The notes under the pieces were generated by a model, which did not search any database, had not been told where the DNA came from, and saw only the letters and a program-made list of their open reading frames with translations. Shown piece by piece: positions 54,101 through 60,005 of a DNA stretch of 64,000 nt; the first letter of the stretch is position 1; each line of letters begins with the position of its first letter. The position numbers were made by a program, and so were the translations under genes. Origin of the DNA: an uncultured Bacteroidales bacterium (GTDB lineage Bacteria; Bacteroidota; Bacteroidia; Bacteroidales; Paludibacteraceae); the NCBI GenBank assembly GCA_937910305.1, contig CALEPS010000188.1, positions 1-64,000 of the forward strand. Reading direction: 5' to 3'.

Positions 54101-55529
54101 CACGGCCGGCTACTAATCCCAAATCACGACCGAAAGCGTCTCCTACAGCTTTCTGTACCCTCTCTCCGAGTGCTCCGCCACCTGCAAAGGCCATACCGGT
54201 TAGTGCGCCACGTATCGGAGCCGTTGCAAGATTAGACCAATTAACCTCGCCTGTTTGATACAATTCTCCAATTAACGTGTGACCCGTATCTATACCAGCC
54301 ATCATTACACCACCACTCGTCAACCGCTGAGCGGTACGCAGTAAACCGCGCTGCATCGCAGCACGTTCCGCCGCTCCGGCAGCATCACTCAAACCGACGC
54401 TTGCTAAACGGCGACCGGCAGCATTAACAATACCACGACCTGCCGCTTCTCCCACTCCCGGCATTATCCACATCAGCGGATCGGCTACTACATTGGCTAC
54501 TTCCGCACCTATAGCAACTCCTTTTGTTGCCCAACCGGGATTCGCTTGCTCGTATTGCTGCGTTCCCTGCATCGCATACTGACGGCTCTGTGGAGACTGT
54601 GTATAGAGAGACGCTAACTGCGCAATCAAATTGCCTTGGATGAACTTCCGCGCAAAATAATCCAATTTGTCTTGCGGGATATTCTGACCTACAAAACGCT
54701 CTGCTATCTTGTCTTCTACAAAACGCTTGTATAACTGATACTCATCGATAGTCGCACCCATCTCTTGGGCAAGTTGAGCATCACCCTTTACATCTTTGCT
54801 CTGATATTTATTGTCTAACTCTCTCTCGAATGCATCAACGATAGCCTCTGGGCTATTCTGCTTGTTGGCTTCGCGGCTTGCTATAAGCGAATAACCTATA
54901 TTACCGAAACCGCCGCCCATTACAGAAGGTAGGTTCACTTGCTGTGGTTTGTTACGCTGAACGCTCTCCGCTGCCGCTTTGGCACGCTCGTTGGCTTTAT
55001 TCCATACCTCATTCAGCACCGGCGCATCTTGCTTCCATTGTGCTTCAAACTGCTCTTTGTACGGAGCCAGCATACTCTCCCATTCTGCTTGAGCGCGTGC
55101 CGCATCTTGCGCTGCCGCCTCTTGTTGTTGCTGACGGCTCCTGCCTTGTATGTCTGTCGTGGCACTGATATGATATGGATTATGTGCTCCTATGCTCTGC
55201 CAGAAACTCGGTCTCTGCTCCACCAACGGATGATTCGGGTCACTGGTTACTCCTTGGATTGCGTTCTGACGCGCTAACTCTTCCTGCTCGCTCAATAACG
55301 AACCGCCGGACACGCCTGCTTGCTGTGCCGGTTGTCCGTCAGAGGTCATAGCCAAAGCGAACTGCTCCGGCGTGCCTATATTGAGACCCAATTGTCCAGC
55401 TTGCTCATATACCCACTGACGATTCTTCTCGTCCTGCATCGCAGCGGCAAAATCATCTTCACTACCGAGATTGACGCGTTTGCCCGTCATCTCCTTATAT
55501 AACCAACTTTGATTATCAGTTAGTGCCAT
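39135..55529 (-). CDS. Giant 5464-residue polyvalent protein
   Basis: A single uninterrupted 16.4-kb gene. Such proteins are packaged in virions and injected to protect or prepare the genome. Seen in order (rough residues): a twofold NLGSEDDFAAAM-type repeat (5-61); Ala/Glu coiled coil (1033-1160); a DdrB/ParB-like domain (about 1198-1506, with PAFFISEAQPKDR and GNNRLDALIKMY); two copies of an HExxH-bearing module (HERQH at about 1701 and 1991); an ADP-ribosyltransferase-like domain (about 2733-2950, RSFKRWFGDWENDP and SPNQIKSATDNDG); a third HExxH (HEYSHIW, about 3945); a second ADP-ribosyltransferase-like domain (about 4111-4350); and a hydrophobic C-terminal region with a membrane segment (GFVVYGALLNLLWRLVG). 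Linkers such as DIRFSV recur at domain borders. Confidence 0.85.
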   Translation of the reverse strand: MALTDNQSWLYKEMTGKRVNLGSEDDFAAAMQDEKNRQWVYEQAGQLGLNIGTPEQFALAMTSDGQPAQQAGVSGGSLLSEQEELARQNAIQGVTSDPNHPLVEQRPSFWQSIGAHNPYHISATTDIQGRSRQQQQEAAAQDAARAQAEWESMLAPYKEQFEAQWKQDAPVLNEVWNKANERAKAAAESVQRNKPQQVNLPSVMGGGFGNIGYSLIASREANKQNSPEAIVDAFERELDNKYQSKDVKGDAQLAQEMGATIDEYQLYKRFVEDKIAERFVGQNIPQDKLDYFARKFIQGNLIAQLASLYTQSPQSRQYAMQGTQQYEQANPGWATKGVAIGAEVANVVADPLMWIMPGVGEAAGRGIVNAAGRRLASVGLSDAAGAAERAAMQRGLLRTAQRLTSGGVMMAGIDTGHTLIGELYQTGEVNWSNLATAPIRGALTGMAFAGGGALGERVQKAVGDAFGRDLGLVAGRATHFASGTNIMVGSGVASHILQGGSLNDVDWGNEYANAAAMQLFFDIQGGLKTASKAGGLRKAWEAMRQDPMAHTLTREEIEQFNAAGIEGKDAYTILKSLNGGKEFGSLEEYYRVLNDISADERIDTQAKYKLASLLYGKVDAHVSPIYVGDIESGADGYVVKTYDNGGMVYETRKFDTQKAAEAYRVRQYGATRNNMLEWVEGIIRTRGFAEKMQEVTDGAIAKTIENYPQLSREDAYRVLSADEGSLTPIERAIRSQMEKYLAEDIKGSDILKGVREQVAREQGVSIDDLSKLLSREYSRLSAKDKTIFESYLNRLNEYMPRNNERTDRRAIEEGGGSGPQQAEEMTPEQRMTAEVTQYYGERTHDDGNVYPVQMAGDAERQGFVVGTVSPAINEKGRITNNDVVTVKWSDGTVTQENAKDLNLTATPGTPDTFIRTEVANRMDQAAAEQAAVERVQEQLPEGTAIFVNDTEEITATDNGDGTYSYQDAQGMTNIVTPEQMAEQGYALIEGKQQPAAPTETQQQDGHQQAPQQSQAAQPAAPVEPVLDKMTAADYAGAAVEFMGSRERVDKFLEAEIANTQSQLKAAERKKVTRYNGIADFNAQQELIDREKKALQDRLDKLTEAREKAKSYLTIAEREQRAQAEAERRAAEEAARIAREQAAAAEAARLEQERIDRELKKGVPDFSEDNDRDARNRGFHVVNGRVIHRQEPLQPLATGKAVTVQFAKGQNGAAEAHHVLIPVSMAQPSHINGQRNPAFFISEAQPKDRRDQVSKVTSDMMAQNIHPDEIVEGATAYVGAPVLNGRGEAVQGNNRLDALIKMYQSHPESVAKYKQYLIDNAEALGYTETDIETIRNNDVIDVRMLDNVTDEQAIQLWQKKATDLETGGVQLIDPQVTANQLGDRIQRFSEILLRSEDDEATLADLTLRNGRPALEFLQKLGIISDAQMQSAFDSRGNLTAEAKAALQGVLKQVLFQNAESDNLPIMFDDIPVTAQKAILQTIVRDLQSPEESRLVPDIQEAIGALYRALHQSAEVKNGRNEQEIRAAMRSWALQMQFPSDFDAENFVPSEKFSNFALELATLFKYGKQTEIAKALNAYYDAVQGTTGSLFGDTPAIPHKEAIKQIFGIDYKSVDEARREKHRKELTDYLNTIADEAHPFELYGNDNFIDLLIQLGTSPRKIEYVRNQLANGKTFDGFTIKNKLYLNTDGLDTTEKARSKYIHERQHLLTTKEQIERVMRAASREELDVLVEVLSQSGGAYSNESHDVLADEFISYSMEEAYAVESDEELESILRAAGANDELINIIKSINNEQRENDERLGQSERLGNARRPADVRTDSQGHSPQNGRDQGKEPGVLEQTGAGTTGRGGLGGRTGGENRGSTEGAGLSEVGSEGVSGEEAGGAGDNAGIAGENQGSSGVGQERGLGEVRPTQREQLTDYLNGIADEEHKPILFDNSTLVETLRNIGATPDAIAEAQSLVVNGGHIEGFYLNGYVCLDIDNLPDAERARTKYVHERQHDLTRKDIKRVKEVEDVAPESELKSLLEKFSNSPFYNKQKHSIVADEFISFAMEEAYKAKDDAELESALRAFGVKDELIDIIKSINNEQRGIEAFAMARRNAPDNHSAESSSRESSADSGTQSEGGLGREGFDTDQQSLRRTEGRGDGVPAAGEVSSTKFEAADTEIGGALVDRLEDMGVSVSTDLDANRAALKAAKADKSDAGAIHYYKSPDDLRLSVSGTQTIPVGKNTLVGLHNISAEKLRKALKMGGLANPSAAVIDLARQNHHGYGEVSLVMPSSLVDSESGRNAGTYAGDAYTPMYPNVEYRAGKETAKRLDELTKGLPEDLAFAIQNNVRDYMDKNRNYSGLEYVYLAQQGRELPIELTPRRYPNISIEDIYKRLGMEYPGFYDSSSYDAYEKLEGEQLAEFNLWLEQYGDQEKIDKRKEMVARMRSEGKDGAANYMEDRWGEHWSFAAYDSALYRIMQDGRDAGKENYGRTIEKAQTIIDTEGMRPAFEAWLQKEIDKLGYNEVIFAGWTRDGDRRYLPNTIENASRLMNKEGDTNWREGAGVSETKSMLMPKFRTLNQIRKHKDILEPEEEKIKTAYEEVGHDWTSLGIDFRDYTQKDGHAYGLDDNPFIAVDNALMRIQEAMMKADPIAYLNREYRYQIQADNEWAGRIAEMKDRIANLPSRYFETKFRRPVYLDEFRNAVVPNDLPTELRDGLEKAGLTLFEYDPKEEGARRAATLQATDDEGIRFSVSGGLDTDRTLTKAAREEMQQIKDAALADGTFMKAPNGKRSNLNERQWLQVRLRSFKRWFGDWENDPENASKVLDENGEPMVAKHGTPYSFTIFDENRQQQHDAGWLGRGFYFFTKNDDYAAGYAQGGRVLNTFLNIREPYFATNEDMERLSELEDREESARFTQQLIDDGYDGVYFDGDLNGEYVAFSPNQIKSATDNDGSFSEENDDIRFSISNQNNDIFYSNAERAVEGIKQEKATPEQWRAMIEKAGGLKAGEDKWIGLSDWLAQQRPTVELQPNETRSQFVVRLGEASKKFTISKQDILDYIREHKIQIEEQEYGEYEEDALFLERKDEFKRYYDEAVEAGEEDPNEVAWDRMIEEYGDDFSMGYYAVGDELMRDNDSDYAQWEADSEGRPRNINETRLRYTTWGLENKREIALIVPDIEEWNENDEIHFGDAGPGKAIAWVRFGDAHKIKYGENGEELADVLVIDEIQSKRHQEGRERGYVDSETAIKYRQLEKETSKAQLEYHDYRDQLWKKYENQVRTRGEMLDVLTPEEKSKHTELQEKYENLYDRWEEFKKNIPVSAIPAAPFEKNWHELAMKRILRFAAENGYDKVAWTTGEQQAKRYDIGKEIDHIVKTDENTYEVYPTSGLMMTLEFDENGMYADEYDREYNGKSMSDIFGKDLAKRLKEMPVDETFQGDGLRVGYDGMKGFYDDILPRFMQKYGKKWGVQVGEVTMPQLEDGYQTMHAIDITPEMRESVLEGQPMFSISGRKPTVNAIDGVQTINLNKENIDLSTIYNRRFMYNPKTGTLVLGKERASIEYESHAEELAKSGVEEPFDDFARGWIGYSKRGAYKNGIIHFAPSIGQKNFEQGFETLSDLAGEIGINGNTIIRGFVGKWEQPLSEIFPNRFPNNTIAPKPNETRSQYIARVAEKEAKYANMSSGRAVTLNEQDDEEETTPEAQITNLDYPQFANQTEAQQLATAALVEVLNDNTDLDVFLATDEQMPEDGSEKETRRDRDGFQIGDGTWHMPYEVRQFPDYPQIEARVSKASTTESVYVTYTNKNNGASVKVRFSNHMSNNARWGVDLPGFAAENGQILERLGLAEGEWQGNSYVPVRSISKAELAAGNYEVADKTRAELSQLPIGTDISEYKGKLVPDMTNNAIYTSDKVVEDQYHGRRIYRDANGNIIPSGRTREAMLTPDGTLYGWAIGDRIYLTKDGLNPNSPIHEYSHIWAKAMMRNNREGWQSIVDIFKGMPFWDEVVNDPNYQGLTTDDAICSEALARYSGQRGAARMEEWAKEEQYEAEQSGSVLRGAKVRQLINRAKKALADFWHWVGVNLFGIKHFDSAKQVADRILWDMLNGTELGDHIRFSVTGGENDKNGIANEDDQTTTDKFKAWFGDWQNDPEHASKVVDADGKPLVVEHSTPNEFTTFDINRLGENSGDRGIFGAGFYFGDRGNTDIYGKSHMQVYLNMRKPFVMEDYMPDDISAFIVEHFNTPALRKIVLNENGKNITVGEYNDIVNAVNAEMEEGKHDAEIERISSFYRPDSARRKVRDDAIADKSFLIPGSLNYLISTMIGSQEFTNALRENGNDGVIVGKGNGYNEYVVFSPNQIKSATNNSGEFSKDNNDIRFSVNNPSTLSRSETVTKALVQQANNNYNIMQSALKKVTADLKGIRAAMRMQSDYDRKVVDALLNLYNTLLQENGVWAQYMPDTTRRIATQIVHAIGKKDISTEVNTIMDHMVDAQAKAAQRQWDKLRQTPIDKINISGVVMQGKVALEGQHALKALNEVLDPENGITLLTLRGDHTDPNKEVDGLIDQLMQMEDNATDESQKLQYKGQWIGYEIAAQYLERIQHIQEERKQLDLELKKAQGNMALKPAARKQLVESIKQAMRDNDLDQADAYMQSTRDLQEYVSTQEVRAKDFIRRQGANRDKIRSYAQRDLEGLATNPNRNRTRGAIARQMWDAIASPIRDLQSLLRLTGLHAPDGEGYLYNHFMRGWMDAADQEYTGIVAASKTLDEKISELTHGKYKTWEEAARKINDASHNMFTVTMLNGVDGKDMPVMEDIPLSAGNALYIYAVNKMNDGRMKLAGMNITEDDVKALTDKVREQFGQEILDVVDWVQREFFSQLRNRYNPTHEALFGAPMDAIENYFPLRINAAARQQNEDLSEPDTDAARLLAGTSTGAIKRRTKNSLPLDVRNADFFQEVIRHIAQMERWNAFAQWNRDANILFSDINFRNRIKGMNGTIYGSGDQLYNYMKDAFRVAIGTYKPKTDQPSEITLNIAKGVTSAKINFRIWTALKQIASFPAFFTYMTDGVFVGSYLRNWMTPHGTMKWARENLPNFEKRVSKRDMGDMRLMQRTTDWQWNKRVLEWSQKYGMAANVYFDTLTCATGARAVYDSRLAEYLKKGYPQEQAEQRARQDSEQAFNTSQQSSEGAFMSPVQMDRNVYTAALTVFRTSPIQYTRNFIFHTRNLLRKFGKGSKEEQIAFRMGQYKNDGLKDEQARKAAEKDYNKSIRSDIAGFVVYGALLNLLWRLVGQVPYLLLGDDDDKKKQLIDDTTSGGAWFSPFTGLMGGGVIESALDGNGSVADMFAPELPFTQDVKRVGKYLDNDKYAEFANQALSVAMQSGTGFDPQTAGDVIQRIVTTIDSEEELSAAEQALRISQALLSIPQSQYEQQLIDRVVADERKYDAALADYIRYQKVHTAPLTWWMRGEESTEKAEEKAVERFNRLLNERDALHNPEEE
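49079..49285 (-). CDS. Overlapping gene 2 inside the giant gene (paralogue B)
   Basis: 68 residues starting MNNEVSKLSLWQGEMHLTI, again shifted by one from the giant frame, right after HExxH module 2. It shares with paralogue A the patterns E-x-LT-type strand, AERAAQIQERNPKEDW and EKGLTLINKAYDEL. The MNNE start comes from the same nucleotides in both (AATAATGAACAACGAG), as the upstream module is duplicated. A beta-alpha-alpha arrangement resembles ribbon-helix-helix proteins. Function unknown. Confidence 0.55.
   Translation of the reverse strand: MNNEVSKLSLWQGEMHLTITVPKVVAERAAQIQERNPKEDWDEKGLTLINKAYDELKAEGMEFPQPEK
49784..50161 (-). CDS. Overlapping gene 1 inside the giant gene (paralogue A)
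   Basis: 125 residues in a frame different from the giant gene (codon start shifted by one). It begins MNNEKTMNDWDKVSVSV at the end of HExxH module 1 and ends where module 2 begins. Its residues 11-62 align with paralogue B (49079-49285) over a common pattern: DLRMSVQI, then IRGRNP-EYW, then RGLELL. A likely beta strand followed by two helices suggests a ribbon-helix-helix-type protein, but this is by eye. The giant frame in the same DNA is low-complexity (Gly/Ser/Glu/Arg), so the small frame may be the more constrained one. Confidence 0.6.
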   Translation of the reverse strand: MNNEKTMNDWDKVSVSVTQDDLRMSVQIRRDIARKMGEIRGRNPEYWSKRGLELLDAADWEDELEARIEAVLKEPGYPKSALREYLEKKPEELEITPELQARIKEALESDKNEDWEKFDQPNANS

Positions 55530-55535
55530 AATATA

Positions 55536-58500
55536 TTATCGTATTTTAGTATTCAATATGCTGGGGTCGAAAGCAACCTCCATGTAGTCAATGCGGCTCT
55601 TGCCGGTGAACTGCCCTGAGAGGCAGACGCGGAAGAACTTCACATCTGTCCGCTCAATCTTGCAGCCGAGGTCCGTCCACTTGCCTTTACGCTCGTTACC
55701 GCCTACCATCGCCCATTGCCGCCCGTCGTAACTGCCGAAGACATACAGACCAAGGTGCGCATCATCGCCTACCGTCTTAAAATACCCGCGTATAACCAGC
55801 CGATGCAGCTCCTTGAAGCCGATAGAGTCTAACTTGATGATGTTCGACAGCCAGAAGATACCGTTGTCGGCTTCCTTGCGGTGCTCCAGCGATGTCAGCG
55901 CGTTGCCCTCTTCGTCCACCTTGTAGAAAGTGCCGCCTTGTACCCGGTAAGAGGTAGGATAGTTATTAACGTACTCGTCTGCCGTAAAACTGCGCCGGCT
56001 CCATTGCCCCTCGCGGTCCATCACATAACTGTACGGATAGTTCGGGTTGGACACCATCAACTCACGCAGGTTGTGGTTGTAGTTGATGATGGCGCCGGAG
56101 ATATACGTCAGAAAATCCACTCCGTCTAACATTCCTTGCGGCAGTTTAGCAAACACATCGGCGGTAAACCTGTGCCACATGATCTTCTTGGCTACATACG
56201 GATGCTGCTGGTCGTATGGCGCGTCCTCGTAGTCCTCAATACGGAACACATCACCCTCCGCCGGTGCGCCTATCTCCTCTACCTGCTCTCCGGCAATCAT
56301 CATCAGTCCGCGGTCAGTAGTGAACACAACACCGGTGTCAATAGGTGTGACGGAGCGGGCATTGTTGCACACATCGCGGGCAAGAATACGGGCGTTCTTA
56401 TACACCATCTCGCCGGAAGCTTCCACATACAACGCATACACACCGTCCTTACAGAACACATACAGCGGTGCGGCACCGGTCTGACCTGTACCCACCGCGA
56501 TAGCATTGGACATAAGTGCCAGTATCTCCGCCGAGCCTATCTGATATGTATAATCGACAGGGAATAACATCGGCTGGTCTGCCTTGCTCACCTTCAGTCC
56601 GTTCGGAAAATACTCCTCCGTGTTCTGCATATCTGGCAAAGCATGAGGATTGTTCGGTACTGGATATACACTGAACTCTATCGGTTTCAAGTCCGGGTCT
56701 ATATAATACGCCATATTCAAATACGGGTGCGGCTTCAAATCCACCGTTTTGGCGTAATACAAATACATAGCACCTCCTTGGTATGTCGTTTCTTCCTTCA
56801 ATATGTATATAGACATCTTCTTTGCCCTTGCGTCCGGGTATGTCAGCAAAGGATTCAGGCTCTCAATGAAATCAGCGCGTCCGTCCTTTCCGCTACCTAT
56901 TTCATACGGCTCGATATACCGCACTACCCGTTGCATGCCTTGTGCAGTATCAATATCAACGGTAATGTAGGCAAAGTATTTTATTGCGCTGCTATACGTG
57001 GCAGGGAAATCATGCTGCGTCCTCGGATATTGCAGATACGCATCATTATTGTCCGCAAGATTAGGCAGTACACGTTTTCCTGCCTCGTCTGCCGGGAACC
57101 ATGCGCCGTCCTGCACCTTGACCGAATGGTTGTGCAGGTGGAAAAGGTCTATCGGATAGCCAAAGAACGGATGCGACTTGTAGTTGGCTATATGCAACCG
57201 TCCGTTGTACATATAACTTACCTTCGGCAAATACGTCGTGCGGGATAACGCCTCGGTATCAAGCGTTTTCTGCTGGACGAGATTCTCAAGTAATCCTTCG
57301 TATTCCGGTGATGATAGATCAACCAATGGATTCTCCAATAAGTCACCTAACTCATTTATTTTATATTCGCGTAATAAATAAAATGGAGAGTGTTTTAAGT
57401 CATTTATGATTTGCGCTAACTCTCTTGGTTGTGGTGCATTGGATGTGTATGATTCGTTTATGGTAACAGTGGATCCTTGATGATATTTATAGCCGACAGA
57501 AGCGTGTTGAGAAAACACAAGTGTCCCTTTTGGGTGTGTAACAGTACCAACTCCTTCTACATTAAAACTCTCATCCTTCTCGCGAGGCTTGTACAAGTCA
57601 GCTTCTGTTGTAACAAATATGCAAAGTGACGATATTACATCTTCATTACTTTTGAGTAGATTTATAGTGTCAGGTGTAATTGAAATCACTAAGTCTGAAC
57701 CCAAGAACCAAAAGTATTGCCCGCTATTATATGATATACAGTTTATAAATCCACCTTCAACATGTTCACTATTAGTATCAAAAGAATCATCAAAAGTTAT
57801 TTCCCCGGGAGTTCGACCCTCAGGTGCCGATACTCCATACGGGATAATAAGTGGAAATTGCGAAAAAGCAATATCACTAAGATATGTAATCCCTGACTTT
57901 TCTTCTTCGCCGGAAAGATACCTGTCTATAGTCGCTCCGTTATCTATAAACATTACTTTGTATTTCCCAGAATTTACGTTAGCAATTCTAAATGGTCTGT
58001 TTATAAATCCCTTGCCTTCTTTATGGATGAAATTAAATTGTTCTCGTGGATGAACAAGAACCGGATTTGAAGCGTACATGTAAGAACCATCGTATAATTT
58101 AATTGCGGCTATTGCAAAAAAAGGTTGAGCAAATTGGTTCTTCTTTTTGACTACATTTTTAATGGATTCATAATACACTTCTAACCCCCAGTTATAAACA
58201 GCTTCTATATCTCTTCCGCCAAACGTGTGTTGCTCGTCACATGGACAATAACAATTAAAATGCACCTGTCCGAAAGGATAGAGTGAGCGGTCGGTTGCCT
58301 TTCCGTTCACATCCATATTCACCTCGATATACTCTTTCGTACTGGTCTTGAATACAAAGTGCTCAAAATCGTCTGCCTCGTCGATAATAGTCAGCAAGTG
58401 TCCGGTCTGTGTCACCCACATATCGCCGGTGACGGTGGTGAGTGCTACGCGCTCCGTGGGCAAACCCTGCTTGTCCTCCGGCCATTGACTGCGGTCGGTC

Positions 58501-58796
58501 GTACCGTCTAAGGGATAGAAAGTTACACCATCGTTATCTATCTCCGCAAACCAATAGAGCGTGCCGCCGGACACGCCTAACAGATGGTGATAGACATTAG
58601 TATGAACATAGAGTTGGGCGTAGCCGGTGCCGGAGAAGTTCTCAATCATTCTTCCGTTGCCGGATGCACGCCAGCTGCCGTCAAGGAACCGCAGATTAAC
58701 GAGGTCGTCGCTCTGTCCGTCCTGCACGCCTATCTTGGTTTGGTTGCGCACAATGCCTTGCGGCATGATCGCTTTCCTGTTATTTCCGTCTGCCAT
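55536..58796 (-). CDS. Large tail protein (tail-tip/stabilisation-type)
   Basis: 1086 residues, beta-rich with aromatic repeats (LYVHTNVYHHLLGVSGG; YWFAEIDNDGVTFYPLDG), no transmembrane segments. Residues around 760-860 (PLYVFCKDGVYALYVEASG then NARSVTPIDTGVVFTTDRG) look like beta-propeller blades found in the tail-stabilisation proteins of podovirus-like Bacteroidetes phages. The C-terminal region (LVIRGYFKTVGDDAHLGLYVFGSYDGRQW) resembles a carbohydrate-binding or discoidin-like sandwich. It lies between the giant gene and two likely ejection genes. Confidence 0.7.
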   Translation of the reverse strand: MADGNNRKAIMPQGIVRNQTKIGVQDGQSDDLVNLRFLDGSWRASGNGRMIENFSGTGYAQLYVHTNVYHHLLGVSGGTLYWFAEIDNDGVTFYPLDGTTDRSQWPEDKQGLPTERVALTTVTGDMWVTQTGHLLTIIDEADDFEHFVFKTSTKEYIEVNMDVNGKATDRSLYPFGQVHFNCYCPCDEQHTFGGRDIEAVYNWGLEVYYESIKNVVKKKNQFAQPFFAIAAIKLYDGSYMYASNPVLVHPREQFNFIHKEGKGFINRPFRIANVNSGKYKVMFIDNGATIDRYLSGEEEKSGITYLSDIAFSQFPLIIPYGVSAPEGRTPGEITFDDSFDTNSEHVEGGFINCISYNSGQYFWFLGSDLVISITPDTINLLKSNEDVISSLCIFVTTEADLYKPREKDESFNVEGVGTVTHPKGTLVFSQHASVGYKYHQGSTVTINESYTSNAPQPRELAQIINDLKHSPFYLLREYKINELGDLLENPLVDLSSPEYEGLLENLVQQKTLDTEALSRTTYLPKVSYMYNGRLHIANYKSHPFFGYPIDLFHLHNHSVKVQDGAWFPADEAGKRVLPNLADNNDAYLQYPRTQHDFPATYSSAIKYFAYITVDIDTAQGMQRVVRYIEPYEIGSGKDGRADFIESLNPLLTYPDARAKKMSIYILKEETTYQGGAMYLYYAKTVDLKPHPYLNMAYYIDPDLKPIEFSVYPVPNNPHALPDMQNTEEYFPNGLKVSKADQPMLFPVDYTYQIGSAEILALMSNAIAVGTGQTGAAPLYVFCKDGVYALYVEASGEMVYKNARILARDVCNNARSVTPIDTGVVFTTDRGLMMIAGEQVEEIGAPAEGDVFRIEDYEDAPYDQQHPYVAKKIMWHRFTADVFAKLPQGMLDGVDFLTYISGAIINYNHNLRELMVSNPNYPYSYVMDREGQWSRRSFTADEYVNNYPTSYRVQGGTFYKVDEEGNALTSLEHRKEADNGIFWLSNIIKLDSIGFKELHRLVIRGYFKTVGDDAHLGLYVFGSYDGRQWAMVGGNERKGKWTDLGCKIERTDVKFFRVCLSGQFTGKSRIDYMEVAFDPSILNTKIR

Positions 58797-58820
58797 AGGG
58801 AAATATATGCTGAATGATTA

Positions 58821-59993
58821 TTATTGCACCCAAGGAGCCGTATTCGCCTGCCGCTGATTTTGTAACCATGGCGCTTGAGGACCATTACCGCCCGTCATCA
58901 GAGTCTCTAACTCATCACGGGTATATTCCTTCTCTTTGCCGTCCACAGTATGCGTCAGATGCATCTTCTCCAACTCGTTCAGATAAATATCCATCATGCC
59001 AGGTATGGCATATAGCGTACCATCGTTGATCAATCCGTCGTAGTTCCATCGGTCCGGTGTCGGGGCTTTCCCCGCCTGACCGCGTTTAGCCGGTGTTCCC
59101 GGGCTACCGGGAGTGAAATACAGCGTCCACAACCGCTCTGCATTCTTATCACCATTCCTTACTGCGTCTTCTACACTCCTTGCTACTACCCTTGATAACG
59201 CATCTTTCTTCGTCTTGGGAATCTCAAACGTCATGTATTTCTCTCCTCCCGGAGCGTTTGGCACACGGATAGCAATATAATCGGTATTTTTCCCGCCGCC
59301 ACCGCTGCTACTACTTGATGAACTACTCGAACTGCCGCCCGCTCTTCCGCCTACCTCCCCATAAGTGCGGTCATTGCCTTGCTTCGTTCGGGTAGTCGTC
59401 TTGCCGCCCTGCTCTGTCGTATAGGACACTTTCGTCCCATACGCCTTGCCCACACTGTCATACAGCTTCTGCACAGCATTGGCATACGCCGCCTTGGTGC
59501 TGTTAACCGCCTGCGCAGCAGCGTTATCCTCTGCTGCTTGCTCGCGTTGCAAGGCAATGTTGGTATCATGCGCCGCCTTTGCGTGCTGGTCTGCCTGTCG
59601 CTGCCATACATTACCACCGGTAGCCGTAGTTATCATGTCGCCTAATACAGATAAACCGTTATACCATGCCGACTCCTTCTGCTTGCGGCGGTTCAACGCC
59701 TCTTCTGCCTCACGCTGCTCACGCATCGTCTCCAAGCCGGGGAACATATCCGATAGAAACATGCGCCGGTCCACCTCACCCGTATCAGGATTAACATGAT
59801 AAGCAGGCGCTATCTGACGCTTCTGCTCTTCAAACGCCTGACGGGCTGCCTCGTTCGGCGTACCGTCCGGGTTATAAAAACCATTCACCTGCTGCTCCGT
59901 CCGGGTGGTCACTTTCGGCTCATGCTCCGTAACCGTCTCTTTGTCGCCGTGAACGGTCGTGATGTTGCGTTTATATCTCTTATCGTCTGCCAT
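58821..59993 (-). CDS. Probable internal virion (ejection) protein
   Basis: 390 residues, with Gln/Ala/Glu-rich helical middle (LQREQAAEDNAAAQAVN), a Ser run (10 Ser, about 223-232) with GGGGKN, then a folded C-terminal part (DKNAERLWTLYFTPG). Low-complexity linkers, lack of cysteines and place between tail genes suggest an internal virion protein. Not assigned to a family. Confidence 0.55.
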   Translation of the reverse strand: MADDKRYKRNITTVHGDKETVTEHEPKVTTRTEQQVNGFYNPDGTPNEAARQAFEEQKRQIAPAYHVNPDTGEVDRRMFLSDMFPGLETMREQREAEEALNRRKQKESAWYNGLSVLGDMITTATGGNVWQRQADQHAKAAHDTNIALQREQAAEDNAAAQAVNSTKAAYANAVQKLYDSVGKAYGTKVSYTTEQGGKTTTRTKQGNDRTYGEVGGRAGGSSSSSSSSSSGGGGKNTDYIAIRVPNAPGGEKYMTFEIPKTKKDALSRVVARSVEDAVRNGDKNAERLWTLYFTPGSPGTPAKRGQAGKAPTPDRWNYDGLINDGTLYAIPGMMDIYLNELEKMHLTHTVDGKEKEYTRDELETLMTGGNGPQAPWLQNQRQANTAPWVQ

Positions 59994-60005
59994 AGTCGTA
60001 TTCCT

